Source of the DNA: Lithospermum erythrorhizon
Taxonomy: Eukaryota > Streptophyta > Magnoliopsida > Boraginales > Boraginaceae
Length of the DNA: 64,000 nucleotides
Direction of reading: 5' to 3'
NCBI GenBank assembly: GCA_019722365.1
Contig: JADFUC010000964.1
Location: 868,001 to 932,000 of the forward strand
The notes beneath the pieces are model-generated. The model ran no database searches, was not told the origin of the DNA, and was given only the letters and a program-made list of their open reading frames with translations. Within the stretch, counting starts at the first letter, position 1, and the number at the start of each line of letters is the position of its first letter. Positions 12,961 to 25,300 of the stretch are shown piece by piece. Both the position numbers and the translations under genes were made by a program.

Positions 12961-13965
12961 TGAGTTTAGTTTAAAACTACCTTAAAAAATCATTAATTAG
13001 CTATTATGATTTTGACAAACACCATCCTGAAACCATCCGGGAACAAGAATGATTTTGAAGAGTCTTAGATGATTATATATACATTATTTGTGGTTTAAAA
13101 CTAGCTACTAAAATAATTAATTAGCTCTTAAGGTTTTATTTACTTCAGGAAACCGTTAAATGACAACTTGAGAAGCCCAATTTAGGCAGCTGACAATGGT
13201 TTGAAGGGTCTTAAATGATTATATAGACATAGTTTAATGTAAAACTACCTACTAAAACCATGAATGAGCTCATAAGGTTTTAACATACACATTCATAAAA
13301 TCATTAGGCAACAACAATGGATTTGGAGGGTGTTAGGTGATTATATATGTATAATTTAGTTTAAAACTACCTACTAAAACCATTAATTAGTTTTTAATGT
13401 TTTGACATACACTTTCCTGAAATCATTACACAACATCAATGTTTTCAAGGGTGTTAGTTGATTTTATTGAACATTTACTAAACACTTGATACTACTGCAC
13501 TCATATATTTGTTTATAATCAAATTCAAAATCATTAACCTATATAAGAGGTTTTAAATGGTTTGAGATGATTATATAGACATAACTTAGTTCAAATCATT
13601 AAGTACATCTAATGGTTTTCACTTATTTCTTTTTGAAACCATTAGCTTATATAAGATGTTTTGAATGGTTTGAGATGATTATATAGACATAATTTAGTTC
13701 AAAATTAGCTACTAATACCATTAATTACTTCCTAAGATTTTTAATCATACTAAATTGTTAAATAAATTAAAATAATTAACTACATCAAATGATTTTACCA
13801 TGCACTTTCTTGAAACCATTACCCAAACAATTAGGCATAATTTAGTTCAAAATTACATACTAACACCATTAATTACTTCTCAAGGTTTAATCATACAACA
13901 CCATTACCCAAATAATTAGGCATAATTTAGTTCAATATTACATACTAACACTATTAATTACTCCC
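12961..13965. repeat. Degenerate tandem array with unit of about 105-145 bases
   Basis: The core ttaaaactacctactaaaac(cattaattagc) recurs at about 12971, 13095, 13238 and 13361, and in the diverged form ttcaaaattacatactaacacc near 13700, 13849 and 13931. Between cores come gttttgacatacac..tcctgaaa, then a stretch like caatggttttgaagggt, then tagatgattatatagacataatttag. At least seven partial copies are present with unequal spacing. Confidence 0.75.
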
Positions 13966-14039
13966 ATAAACGTAGCTCAATTAATTGAAAATCTACTCAA
14001 CGAATGGACAATTGCTTTGAAACACTTAACACGACACAT

Positions 14040-14290
14040 TAAATATTCCATTAAACTGAAACTGGACAAACTAATAGGACAATTTAATTGGGACGCATAA
14101 AAAAAACAAATCTCATATTCAATTACAACTGAAACTGAACTAAATAAATGAAAAATTAATTTAGAACACATAATTGAAATAACTGAAATCGGACAAACTA
14201 ATTGGACAATTAATTTGGGACACTAAATCAAACACTCCAAATATTCAATTACAACTGAAACTAGACTAATATATTAAAACTTATTGATTT
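14040..14290. repeat. Two-copy repeat of about 130 bases
   Basis: The order ggacaaactaatWggacaat, then ttgggac, then atattcaattacaactgaaact occurs twice, starting near 14064 and 14193. The copies are diverged by substitutions and small indels. Confidence 0.65.
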
Positions 14291-14599
14291 TAACAATGTA
14301 AGATCAAACCATACAGTTTTCATGTTGTTAACATATAAGAACTATTGTATAAGTATTCCACTTAATTGGAGACACAGATTGGCCACACCGACAAAAGAAG
14401 TTGGAAGTATTACAGTTGAGTGAAGTATGAAAGGTGGATTGTTAATAGGCTAGTTGTTAATGGAGCGTTGATGTATGAATGTGCATAAGATGCCATAATG
14501 CATAATGCAATCCCACATTACATAATGAAAATGCAACTATATAACCCCCTCCTATTTTACTCATCAACTTGAAGCACAAGCATCCATATTAATTAATTA

Positions 14600-14830
14600 G
14601 AGTGGTGGTGGAGGAGGATATGAAGGACTATTTCGGGGTGCATTTCCGGAAACGATATGGGTATTTCAACAAGACCATATCATAGAAATTGTAGTTGTGC
14701 ATTACATATGCATCTAAATGCAACGTTCTCTCGTACCCTTTTCGACGATCATGGTCCGAGGGATGTCTATCTCTAATGTCTTCCTCAGTTTTTATTGAAT
14801 CACTGGTTCATCAACATAAGATAAGAGTTT
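14600..14830 (+). pseudogene. Disrupted copy of a small plant protein (RPYHRNCSCALH family)
   Basis: In one frame 14672-14707 encodes RPYHRNCSCALH, preceded by GCISGNDMGIST. In the next frame, from about 14716, CNVLSYPFRRSWSEGCLSL follows. The two parts make sense as one short protein only if the frame shifts between them, and the upstream part has a stop and no clear start. The same RPYHxNCSCALH block occurs in the neighbouring copy about 1.1 kb downstream, so this looks like a tandem duplicate that has decayed. I recall small plant proteins of about 100 residues with this pattern; their function is unknown to me. A spliced gene with an unusual intron cannot be ruled out. Confidence 0.5.
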
Positions 14831-15695
14831 CAATGCCAGAGTCGGCAATCAACCTAACAGGGACTATAGAGATTGTGCATCCTCTGATTTTTCAGGAGAA
14901 AACATTTTTGTATAGAATACTATAAGATAACTACATAGTCAACTAACTTTAACCCTTTCAATCTGACATTCAAAAGACAAACTGCTAAGTCAATGTCCCA
15001 ATGAGACTGTTAATTCACAGATTAGATAAATAGGGTGCCAGTATAAAAATTCCATGGGACGGTCAACTAGAACTCAAGATAATATGAATATAAGAATAGT
15101 TGAAGGTGGAGGCTGAGGGGAGAAAATTAGAAAGTGAGGTAGATATAACAAGCGAGGAATCAAAAACTCGACAAAGATAAAAAATTATAACAGTCTAACT
15201 AGAGAACCAAATTTTGTCTTCGTCGTTTTTCATTGCAGATACTGCATCAGAGTATCACATTGAAATTTTCATCAGCCTGTATACGGAAACAAAATATGTT
15301 TGGATTGGTCCAGAAATATGCAATTTAAAGTCTATGTATGTATAATTCCAAAGAGAAAAAGGCAAGAGAGCCAAAACCCTTGGAGCTCTATGCAATGTGC
15401 ATAAGCCAAACTTTAGTGAGTACAAACCCAATGGAAACCTCTTGTTTTCGAGTACTAGAGATGGTAATATCGATAACAAGAACCATGGTATCTAACTCAT
15501 TTTGCACGATGTAGGAGCCTTTGAATCGTTGTTGTTCCTAGATTTTCCCTCCTTCCTATAACATAGACCTAAGATATTTGTTTCCCTCCCCTATATAAAC
15601 TCTTATGAGATCAATCATATTATTAAGTCCAATAACCTTCACAAATAACACTCACATATTGGAAAGTTTTAGAGGAGAGGAGGGAGAGAGGAGAA

Positions 15696-16008
15696 ATGGC
15701 CGCTGGAGTAGTAGAGCTGCTGTTTCAGTGTGTCTTCGTTGGAAGCTTATCAATAAAAGACACGGATAAAGAGAGGAGGCCTTACCATAAAAACTGCAGC
15801 TGTGCACTGCATACTCTGCAGTATAACATATGTTTTTCACATCGAAGGCTCTCTCCCCACAAAGAAGCCATGCCATGGCCTCGCCTTATCCGTCTCAGCT
15901 TCCAAGTTCCTTCCCCCCTCTTCAGGCCTCAGTCATCCAATACAAAGGTCCACGAAAGACAAACGTGCAGACTTAACTACTGATCAACAATGGCTAAGAT
16001 CAACATGA
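15696..16008 (+). pseudogene. Second copy of the small NCSCALH protein, apparently frameshifted
   Basis: The reading frame opens with MAAGVVELLFQCVFVGSLSI, a convincing start after a purine-rich leader, and contains ERRPYHKNCSCALH (block at 15777-15812). After that block the family-like sequence (SLPTKKPCHGLALSVSASKF, then TKDKRADLTTDQQ) appears in a different frame that is open to a stop at 16006-16008. The original frame continues to about 15983 without family-like content. Either a single-base indel broke the gene or the assembly has an indel near 15815-15855. Its relation to the upstream copy is seen directly in the shared Cys motif. No function is claimed. Confidence 0.5.
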
Positions 16009-16009
16009 G

Positions 16010-17034
16010 GTAGACTCATGCTGCTGCAGGGATATAGTGAGTATTTAGTCCTCATTCTTGATTTCTTCTTTCATATATTTATAGAAAGTAGTTTCAGAGA
16101 GGGAGCTTTCAAAATAGGATCTCATTGTGCTCTGTGATTAAACCAAAAGACAGTGCAAGCTTATTTATGCAGGAAGAAGCTAGCCGTCGGAAGCAAACTT
16201 CCAGCCCAGCTGTTTGCACTACCTGAAAAAACAAAATGCTGGATGCTTTTGATCAATAGGAAGAGGATGAAAAAAAATGCTTATAGTGCAAAGCAGGAAG
16301 AGGAGAAATTGTTGGACTCATTTGTAATCTAGCTACATATATATGCATTGTTGCTGAATGTGTTAACATATAGAACATATCCCAACTAAAAATTCAGTCA
16401 CAAACCACTTGCAGAAAAAAGCCTCTGAATCAATTTGTATGCAATTAAGCTCAACATTTTTTAACCAGATGCAACACATTGGGATGTCAATTAGTTCTTG
16501 AGTTTTGTAAATTGCTCTATCCTGCAAAAAAACACACAAACATTGCGAAAACTATTGTAGTTGGATGCAATTGAAGACTTAAAGGAAATAGCACAAGATT
16601 CTTCAGAGAGGTTCAAAGAGGTAATAATACAATTTGAGAGAACATACCTGAGTGACCTCAAGCATGATACGTTGTATGATTTCTCTACAATAAAATATGC
16701 ATTAACCGACTTGCAACTGCACTCTGCAACATTGTAATCTGATATTAATGGACCGTTATTTTCATGAGTTATTACTATTACTTAAGCAATAATCGACACA
16801 CTACAAAAGGCTATAGCATTCGGAACTATGGTGAATTAGAATACAGTGACAAAACTTTAGTTACAGCAATAAAATAACCATCATTAGATAAATGAAAATC
16901 AATGTGTGATTCATAAAATCACACCTACCTGTCTCTCTATTGTCCAGAACTAAAAATACCATCTCAAATACTCCAGACCCCACTCATGTACCAATCCAGA
17001 CACAACACATAACTCTGCCCATACCATACCTTCA
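16010..17034. other. Spacer upstream of the cyclophilin gene
   Basis: AT-rich DNA without a recognisable reading frame. Its right end should contain the promoter and leader of the cyclophilin gene. I see no RNA gene or repeat I can support. Confidence 0.5.
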
Positions 17035-17038
17035 TTGC

Positions 17039-19033
17039 ATGACATCTACTTTCTCCTCCTCTCCCTCACCTCCCCCACCCACCCACACCTACTCCTCAGA
17101 TCCCACCTAAACCTTCGCTCCTCCTCTTCCTCTCCACCACCTCCCCTCTCCCCCCCTCTCTCCATCTCCTCCACCTCTCCACCAAAACCAGACACAACCA
17201 TCACAGACAGAGTCTTTCTTGATCTCAGCTACTGCCCATCATACTTCCAGAACCGAACACTAGGCGATGAACTCTCCCTTTGCAATGATTCTGAGCCCAT
17301 TAGAGCCCTGTGTTCTCTAACTTCTCTCTTTCCCATGTCCCCATAACAGTTTCAAATTTCAAAGCAATGTGCACTGGCTCATCAGGCTCAACATATAAGG
17401 GAACTTTGATACAGAAAATATTTCCAGGGCAGTTCTTCATGGCGGGCCGACAAGGACGAAGAGACAAAGGGGAAGTTAAGACACCAACTGAACTTGTTAG
17501 GAACATTGAAACAGTTGATTCAAAAGCTTTTACATTGGAACATTCCAGGTCTGGTATTGTTTCTTTGTGTTTGTCTGAAAATGACGATGATGAGGATATT
17601 AAGCTTAATCCAAATTACCATAATGTTGAGTTCTTGATTACTACTGGACCTGGTCCTTGCCCTCAACTTGATTTCAAGAACATTGTCTTTGGAACTGTGC
17701 TTGAAGGTGAGATTTTCCATTTTTTGTTACATTGAAATATAATTTGCTTGTTGAGTTATTAGTATTCATTGAATCATTGTCACCAAATCAATTCAACATT
17801 GTCTTTAAAACTGAGCGTCAAGGTTAGTTTTTTCATTTTGTAATTGGTACCATATGATCAAAGGTTAATAATTTGCTTATATTCTATGGTTGTTGGATAT
17901 ATTGGAATATATCTTAGTGGCTCATTACAATGCCTACGCTTTTTATCGTAGTAGTTAGTGTTCGCATTTTACTTTTGCGTCAATTTGGAAACAACTCAAG
18001 GTGAGTCTTATTCGATTTCCCTTATCCAGATTAGGCGGGAGCCTCTTCGAAGGACATTGGAGTATATTAATGTATGATGAACCGTTCAATGAGACATAAT
18101 TTGCTATTAGTATTCATTGAATCATTGTCACCAAATAAATTCTACATTGCTGTTTGATATTAATTATTGAGTTATTGGTATTCATTATCACCAAATCACG
18201 TCTACATTCTTGTTTCCTATGCTTAATAATGTTAACCACCTCATTATAAATTATTGTGTAATTGGACCACCATAAATTTTCAGTGTTTCTCATGAGTTGT
18301 GATTGATTCTTGAATATTAATTGCTGGATATTGGTAGGTATTGACTATGTATTGATTGAGTGGTGTTTTCTAATTTCTTACGTGTGATCAAGATACTAAA
18401 AAACATGTACTCCTTGAAATGTGACAAATATGTATAATAGATTCTCATATTAAATTCAATCATCTAGGGAGGGGAGGGGTCGCTCATTGTAAGGTATGGA
18501 GTGGAAGGGGTATCACTTTGAATTTATGTGCTTGTCATATGTCCAGTATAGAGGCACAAATTATGGAGTAAAATTCTGTATACTATCTAACGTTCTCTTA
18601 TCCGCTTAGGCAGGAGCTTCTTCAAAGGCGTTGAGGCATGTTAATGTAATGGTTTGTGTTAATTGAGAGAAGATAAGATCTTCTAACAGTCTAACAGAAG
18701 ATGCGATGCTGCTCCCTTCATAGTTTGTTCCCCCTTTGATCTTCCCCTTCCCTTCATGGTTTGGACTTCAATTCCAACTCTTCTTGAGTGGCTAATGGAA
18801 GTTTGTTGAACAAATGGAATGCAGGATTGGACATTGTAACAAGTGTAGCTTCCGTTCCTACATTCAAACCATCAGACAACATCAGGCAATATAATGATTT
18901 CGCGGAGTTCCTAGGCGATGGTAGAGCCAAAACGGCTCGTGCAATCTGGAACAAACCTCTCAAGACTCTCTACATCAGTGACTGTGGTGAACTCAAAGTG
19001 GCAAAGCCTACTCTTTCCCCAACTCTCCCTTAA
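17039..19033 (+). pseudogene. CYP28-like chloroplast peptidyl-prolyl isomerase with frame breaks
   Basis: Exon 1 (to 17706, donor GTGAG) and exon 2 (18825-19033, acceptor GCAG) together encode the CYP28-type cyclophilin: DTTITDRVFLDLSYCPSYF, VPITVSNFKAMC, KIFPGQFFMAGRQG, ENDDDEDIKLNPNYHNVEFL, FGTVLEG joined to GLDIVTSVASVPTFKPS, ending SPTLP. The family acts in the plastid (thylakoid lumen). The Ser/Pro-rich N-terminus SPTHPHLLLRSHLNLRSSSS looks like its transit peptide. The frame is broken twice. The only nearby ATG (17039, MTSTFSSSP) is in a different frame from the transit-peptide body. Near 17300-17335 the reading moves from DSEPI to HVPITV with about two bases too many, and the first frame ends at TAA. 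Two breaks mean no full-length product as written. This is either a recent pseudogene or assembly indels in CT-rich tracts. Confidence 0.75.
18029..18650 (+). repeat. Two copies of a dispersed TTAGGCGGGAGCC-type repeat in the cyclophilin intron
   Basis: Inside the intron, 18029-18074 reads like ccagattaggcgggagcctc..ttcg..ggacattggagtatattaatgta. A variant at 18604-18650 reads gcttaggcaggagcttcttc..ggcgttgaggcatgttaatgta. A third relative is at 60079-60138, so it is a dispersed repeat and not local duplication. It may be the 3' part of a SINE or another small element. Confidence 0.5.
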
Positions 19034-22000
19034 TTATCTTACCCGAGGATGAAAGAGTGACCATCAACTTGGGCAGATGTTATATCCTACATGTCATTAT
19101 AATGCTTCATGAACAATCCATAGTTTGACAATCAGAGGTTAATTCGAGTACAATATATGTAACTAATACTATGCTGATATGTAACAATATATTGTTATTG
19201 ATAAACCATCAAAGAACAACTTTGCTGACTGATTCTTCCACACTATTTAACTTTTTTATACAAGTTGATAACTTGATATAGTGTATGATTATTATTGTTA
19301 AACAATTGTGATAGCGTATGATTGTTAAACAATTAACCCCCTTTAGCCTACAAATATAATCTTTTAAACAAACTTTCTGGAGTCCTTCAAAGAAGACAAA
19401 TACAATGGTTCCATCAGCTATAAACTTGGTCAATTGATATTGTGCAATGTGCATGGTAGGATCCTACCACCTTCGTTTCAAATTAATTAATTTGCCTCTA
19501 TCCTTCTTTTAAAAAATAAAAATAAAATAAAAATAATTTAATGACCACATGAACCTCACTTTGAGGGTTCGGATAAAACTTAAATCCACCATTGGAGGCG
19601 TGATATTTTTTTATATAGAATACTTCCTCTGTTTGTTGGTTTGCTCGATGTAGAAAATATTTTTTTCTTGTTCATTTAATCTGACATTTAACATTCTTTT
19701 TAAAATTATTTCTTAATAAGGTATAGTTTGTTTTTGTAATATTAACAACGTAGTTTATAATTTTTCTTTCTACCATTTGAAAATAGTAAGAATTAATTAT
19801 CTTTCTTAATAAATCGGCAAGGCTATAGTCAGTAAATAGGGAATGAAGGGAGTATCATTAATGAGTTGAACTTTTTCGAACTAGATTTGAATCCAAAGTT
19901 TGACAAGATTTGAATGACTATAACTTTTTAATGATAAAATAAGAAAAAAATATTATTTTTCTTCAGAGCTCATGTATGTTGGAACTCGGATGAATCCAAA
20001 AGTGATTTCTAATTGGACTTTCGAGTTTAAATTTATCGAGCGGATGAATCCAAAAATAATTTTAGGTTCGAATTTAAACCTATGGAGCGAACTCTAAACC
20101 TAACTTTGAGTCAACTCGGAACCTTCCATCCTCTTTTCACACCCCTATTTCTCCATATAATTACGGAGTAATTAAAATTCATCCTAATCATACTTAATAC
20201 TAATCTCAACCTAATTAGAATAAATTAATTGAGATTAGATTAGGTAGGGTATAACTACCACTAATCCATGGACAACTGGACAAGTATTTTTCCGTGGGAG
20301 GGCAAAGAGGTGGGCCGGTCCACGTCAATAGACATAGCTGGATTAATTGGGCGGTAAATAAGTAAAATAATGGGGCCATTTCACACTGACAACTCAGCCG
20401 CCGGCACAAGTGCGCAGCAACGTCTGAAAATTCGCTAATTTATGTGATAATGCTTATAAATTGTATTTCATGTACTCGCCAATACATATGAATAATTGTA
20501 TGAAACAAGACAAACGATGAGAATCACTCAAAACGAGATATGGTGCTCATATGAATGGATCGAGTAATCAGAATGTCAAACACCATTATCTGTTGAAATC
20601 CTTATTGACCAGATCTGGAATGCCTCGGTCAGGTATACTGAACCCTAGGCTATATACGATAAAATTTTAAAAATGCATATTATATTTTAAAAAGTGTACC
20701 CACATATTTTGTATTCTCAGTAATGTTGTGATCTTGAGAAATAGCAGATAAACATTTATATCTTCATTAAAAATCTACCCGAGGTTAATATAGTCAGGCT
20801 CGAGTACAATTTCTTATATCAAATAATTGTTTAATAAAGGTATATATCAGCTGTGGTAACTTGATAATCACTCGAACTGAACTTATTAACATAACTAGGT
20901 GTATGATTATTGCAGAGATAAAATATCATACAAATTATAACAATAGGAAATCACAATTATAGCCGTAGGTTCAATAATGTAGCAATTTCAATTGGGTTTT
21001 ATTAGGCTTTAATGAGTTCCTTTTCCTAGTAGATGACAAAAAGTGGCATATCACGGCGCGTGCTTCTAAGGTGGTCCTCCTCGATGTGGTCCATGAAAGT
21101 ACAGGCTGACACGTGGAAGTCTGTACAAACTCAGAAAAAAAGGAGGGGGAGAGATAAGGAGCTGTTTGGTTTGGTGGTCCTCCATGTTATTCAATGCTGT
21201 GGTCGATAAACGATGACTCTTGAGTCCAGTGACCGAATCATGATTTTCGTAATAAAGGGACACAAAATGTGTTACCATAAAAAAATTTATAAATATTTAT
21301 AAGGTCGAGCACCATAAATTTTATAAGAATGAATATAACTTTTGAAAAAATAATTAATATAAATATATTTTACAAAAAAATAAAATTGTTATTCCTCCTG
21401 CGCTCGATAGTTGAGTCTGTCTATGTTTGGATCGAGGTGAATCGAGGGAGTGGTTAAATATTTAGAATTAAGAAGATAATCGGGGTGAATTAGAGGAATA
21501 AATAAAATTATTGTTTGAATCTGATAATTTTGAAGAATGTATTAAAATATTTTATATATTGTCTCATATTATGGATTTGGAAAGGGAAGAGATTATAAAG
21601 GAATGGAAGGGAATGGGAGAATGAGGGTAATGAATCATAACAGGAGCATTTAATGAATGTGTTATAAATGAAAAATTAATAAAATATTAAATTCCATTCT
21701 TTTCAAAATAAACAGATCATAAAGGAAGTTGTATAATGTATTCAATAGTTGCTGATTCCTAGCAGGTATATTATTAGAAAGAGGTTGAATCATGATGGTT
21801 TAAATTTAAATGTAATCGTAGCCAAATGGACAAATTATGAAAGAATTAAATCACGATCAAGAACCAACAAGAAGCTTACTTAATAGGGAGTATAAAACAC
21901 GCTATCCTTAGCTAACCACTAGACTATACTCGTGCAGTGGAGCTAGGCAATCCTGCCATAACCAAGCTGTGAGTTTTGCAAAAGAAAAAACAAGAATGAG

Positions 22001-22342
22001 CAGAAGCAGCACAAGCATCTACAGTTTGAAGGTTTTGAGCATGAAAATGGCAGCTTACTTTAAGGTGGTCCATGTTTGTAGTGTCTAGACTTTTGTAGTA
22101 AATAGCTCCATACAATAATACTTTTCCCTTTGGTATGTTTCATTTCACATACTATATACTAAACAACCCCCAGAAATCGATACTATATAATATTATATTC
22201 CAATTCATTGACCTATATATAGACATAGTATAGCATAGTATATGAACTGTTTTGTATAGTTATAAATTGTAATAATATTAATATAAACAAACAATTGTAG
22301 ATCAATAATGTCAATCATCTTTTGTTGATAAGATTGAGTTTT
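19034..22342. other. Spacer between cyclophilin and KNOX genes
   Basis: No gene recognised. The left end holds the cyclophilin 3'UTR, followed by a MITE at 19.62-19.85 kb. The sentence-like repeat cggatgaatccaaaa occurs twice at about 19991 and 20041. The last kilobase (21.1-22.3 kb) is the likely KNOX promoter. It includes a block with GACACGTGGA at about 21108, an ABRE/G-box-like ACGTG core. Confidence 0.5.
19621..19854. mobile_element. Stowaway-like MITE
   Basis: The left end TACTTCCTCTGTTTG matches the reverse complement of the right end (TACTCCCTTCATTCC) imperfectly. Both resemble the Stowaway consensus beginning CTCCCTC and are bordered by TA. The element is about 234 bases and AT-rich, with no coding capacity. 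The terminal repeats are diverged, so it is an old copy. Confidence 0.6.
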
Positions 22343-25300
22343 ATGAAAAACTTTCAAGACCACCATCTTCACCACCTCCACTCCCTCCTACCTCAAGCTT
22401 CCTCCTCCCCTCCACCACCACCTACTTGGCTGAGCTCCTCCCTTTTCCCCCATCAATCTTCCAACAATACCCCTGACTCACCAACTTCCTCCCAATGGGT
22501 CCAACGTAGTAGGGGGGGTGATGTTGTCCAAGAATCATCAATGATTGCATCTAAAGTATAATAGTGGGGGGGTGGTGAAGATATGAATATGTTTAATAAT
22601 AGTAATAGTAATTGTAATGATTGGGAGAAGGATAAGTGTAAAGCTGATATATTGAATCATCCATTGTATGATCAATTGTTGGCTGCACATGTGGCTTGTT
22701 TGAGGATTGCAACACCAGTTGATCAGTTACCTAGGATTGATGCTCAGTTAGCTCAGTCCCAGAATGTTGTCAACAAGTACTCTGCTGCTGTACAAGCTCA
22801 ACAACACCCTCTTGATGATAAGGACCTTGACCACTTCATGGTATTCTTCAAATTTTCAGTTTTTCATGTTTTTGTATGTTTAATTTTCTGGGTTGTCATA
22901 AAGTCTAAATTTTTATGCTAAATGTTCACTTTTGATGTTTTTGTATGTTTAATTTTCTAGGTTGTGATAAAGTCTAAATTTTTATGGTAAATGGTCATTT
23001 TTTAGCTGTTGTTGCAACCTAAATGTGTTTGTATATTAATTAATAATTTCTAAATTTTTGGGGTGGATGTTCAATTTTTAGTTGTTATTGCAGCCTAATA
23101 TGAATGTGTGTGAATATTAATTAATAAAGTCTAAATTTTTGTGGTAGATGCTCAATTTTTAGTTGTTATTGCAGCCTAATATGAATGTGTTTGTATATTT
23201 AATTTTCTGGGTTGTGATAAAGTCTAGATTTTTGTGGTAGATGTTCATTTATTAGTTGTTATTGCAACCTCAGATGAATGTGTTTGTATATTTAATCTGG
23301 GTTGTGATAAAGTCTAGATTTTTATGGTAAATGTTCAATTTTCAGTTGCTATTGCAACCTAAACTGAATGGATACATTATATTCATATATCCGGCCTCAT
23401 TTAATAGGATAAGAGTGGGTTGGTTATTGCAACCTGACCAGATAAGACAAGTAGCAGAATTTTGAGAACTATGTATGCTGTTTATTTATTGTTTATCTCT
23501 GTCATGTTGGCTTTTGGCAAGTTTGGTTATTTTAATACTGTGTTGGGGTGGTGGGGAGGGGGTGGTGTTTAAGAAAATTGAAGACCTTTCTTTTGGTTTC
23601 TAGTGAGATGTTAGGTTACGTTTTATTTCCTTTGATATTGTCGATGCATTTTGGCAAAAGCCGGCCTTTTGTTGTTTTGAGTGTATTGGAAGCTTTGCTG
23701 ATGATATGTTAGGTAGGAATACACGAACAAGTTATCCAGTAGTATACTGAAAGCTGGACAATTAATTATTTAATTAGTGTATGATTGGTTTGCCAAAGTA
23801 CTGAAAGTAGGGAGTTGAATGATTGGGGTTATTTATTTCTTTATAATTGGTAGAAATAGTTTAGGTAATTAGGTTAGTTCTAGGGTGAACTTCGGGACAT
23901 TGACAGGGTATTGGATGAGTTTTAGTCTTCAAGATTAGTTCATCATTATAATCGTTTCTCATTATTATTGATTATTTGAGTTTTCGGTTATGTTTTATTT
24001 CCTTTCATATTGTCAATACATTTCTGCAAAAGCCTACATTTTATTGTGTCAAGTGTATTGGAAGATTTGGTGATAATGTATTTCGTAGGAATATTTTAAG
24101 CTTGATTAGAGCAAGTTATTTATTAGTATTCCGAAAACTGGACAATTATTTGTTTAAGTGTATGATTGGCTTGCCAACTCAGGGGTTCAATTTTGCATTA
24201 TTTATTCAGGTCGGGGTTAGTTATTTTATGGTAGAAATAGTTGGTTTTAGTTCAAGGGTTAAATTTCGGGACATTGACAGGGTACTGAGAGTTTATTCTT
24301 CAAGATTAGTTGGTCATTGTTATTGTTGCTCATGTGATAAAATTTTAAACTGATATGCTATTGGTTCTTTGAGCTGGTATGCAAGGCAGCAAGGCCATAG
24401 CTTCTCTATGCATGGTAGGATGATTCGAATTCTTTCAGGTTTATATTACCTTTAGTACCCAATTTGCTAAAACGTTGAATATGAATCTGGCAATGAATTA
24501 AAAAGAAACATCATTAAACTAACTTTTGGTGTCCATGCGAGAAAGTTGTTGACAAGAAATTTCCAACAAGAGGAGTCAAATTATACATTTCGTAAGTGGT
24601 ATTTGCTTGACCTTGTAGTTAATAAGCTTTTATTGCATATAATTCAATTTAAGTTCTTCATTCTCGACTTACACGTGTTGAAAGTTTGGATATTGATGGG
24701 TGTTTTCTTTGGGGGGGGTCTGCTTCATAGAGGTTGACAATTAATGTAGATTCCAATGAACATGTCCTCGTTCTTTCTTTGAAGATTTTCTTATTTGATT
24801 CCCTTGGGAATATAAACAGGTTTATTTTCATGATAGCACATTACCAAATGGGATATTTCCTTGTCATATCAGAACAGGAATCATGGTATCTCAAGAAAGA
24901 CGAAAATTATACCTAACTTAGTGCTATAAAGAATCTATTTTGTTCAAGTAATACTTCCCTACTTGTTTGAACTTGTCTTTCTTTGAAACACATATACCTT
25001 TTTGTTCCTGAACTCTATGTAGATTCATAGTACTCGAGAGGACCTTTCACTTGTAATCCGAGATTGGCATGATCTACCTCAACATGTAACACATTCTCTT
25101 ACATGTAATCTGATTAACTTCTGATCTTGAAACACTTGATGACCAATGACAGAACTCGTGCCTGATGCAAACATTTCATCATTAATTTTAAGAGGAAACT
25201 AATAAAGTTGCCATTCTTATTTGTTTGAACCATATGTTTTGGCTTCTTAGAAGTAGGTCATATTTATCCTTATTACTCTTGACAATATTGATGATATAAT

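Larger units (their letters stand above)
10900..14560. other. AT-rich repeat-bearing spacer, no gene seen
   Basis: Long spacer with very high AT content. It contains a direct repeat (tgatgcaatcattgaataaa at 11263 and tgatacaatcattgaataaa at 11348, followed by closely similar bases) and the tandem arrays at 12.97-13.96 and 14.05-14.29 kb. Short open frames occur, for example around 12195-12383, but show no family motif. Confidence 0.6.

Noticed and set aside
16160..16320. Possible hairpin RNA precursor near agccgtcggaagcaaacttcc
   Set aside because: No long complementary arm and no match to a miRNA sequence I know.
23976..24353. A 125-codon open frame in the KNOX intron
   Set aside because: It lies in the second copy of an intronic duplication, has no motif, and the equivalent frame in the other copy is closed.
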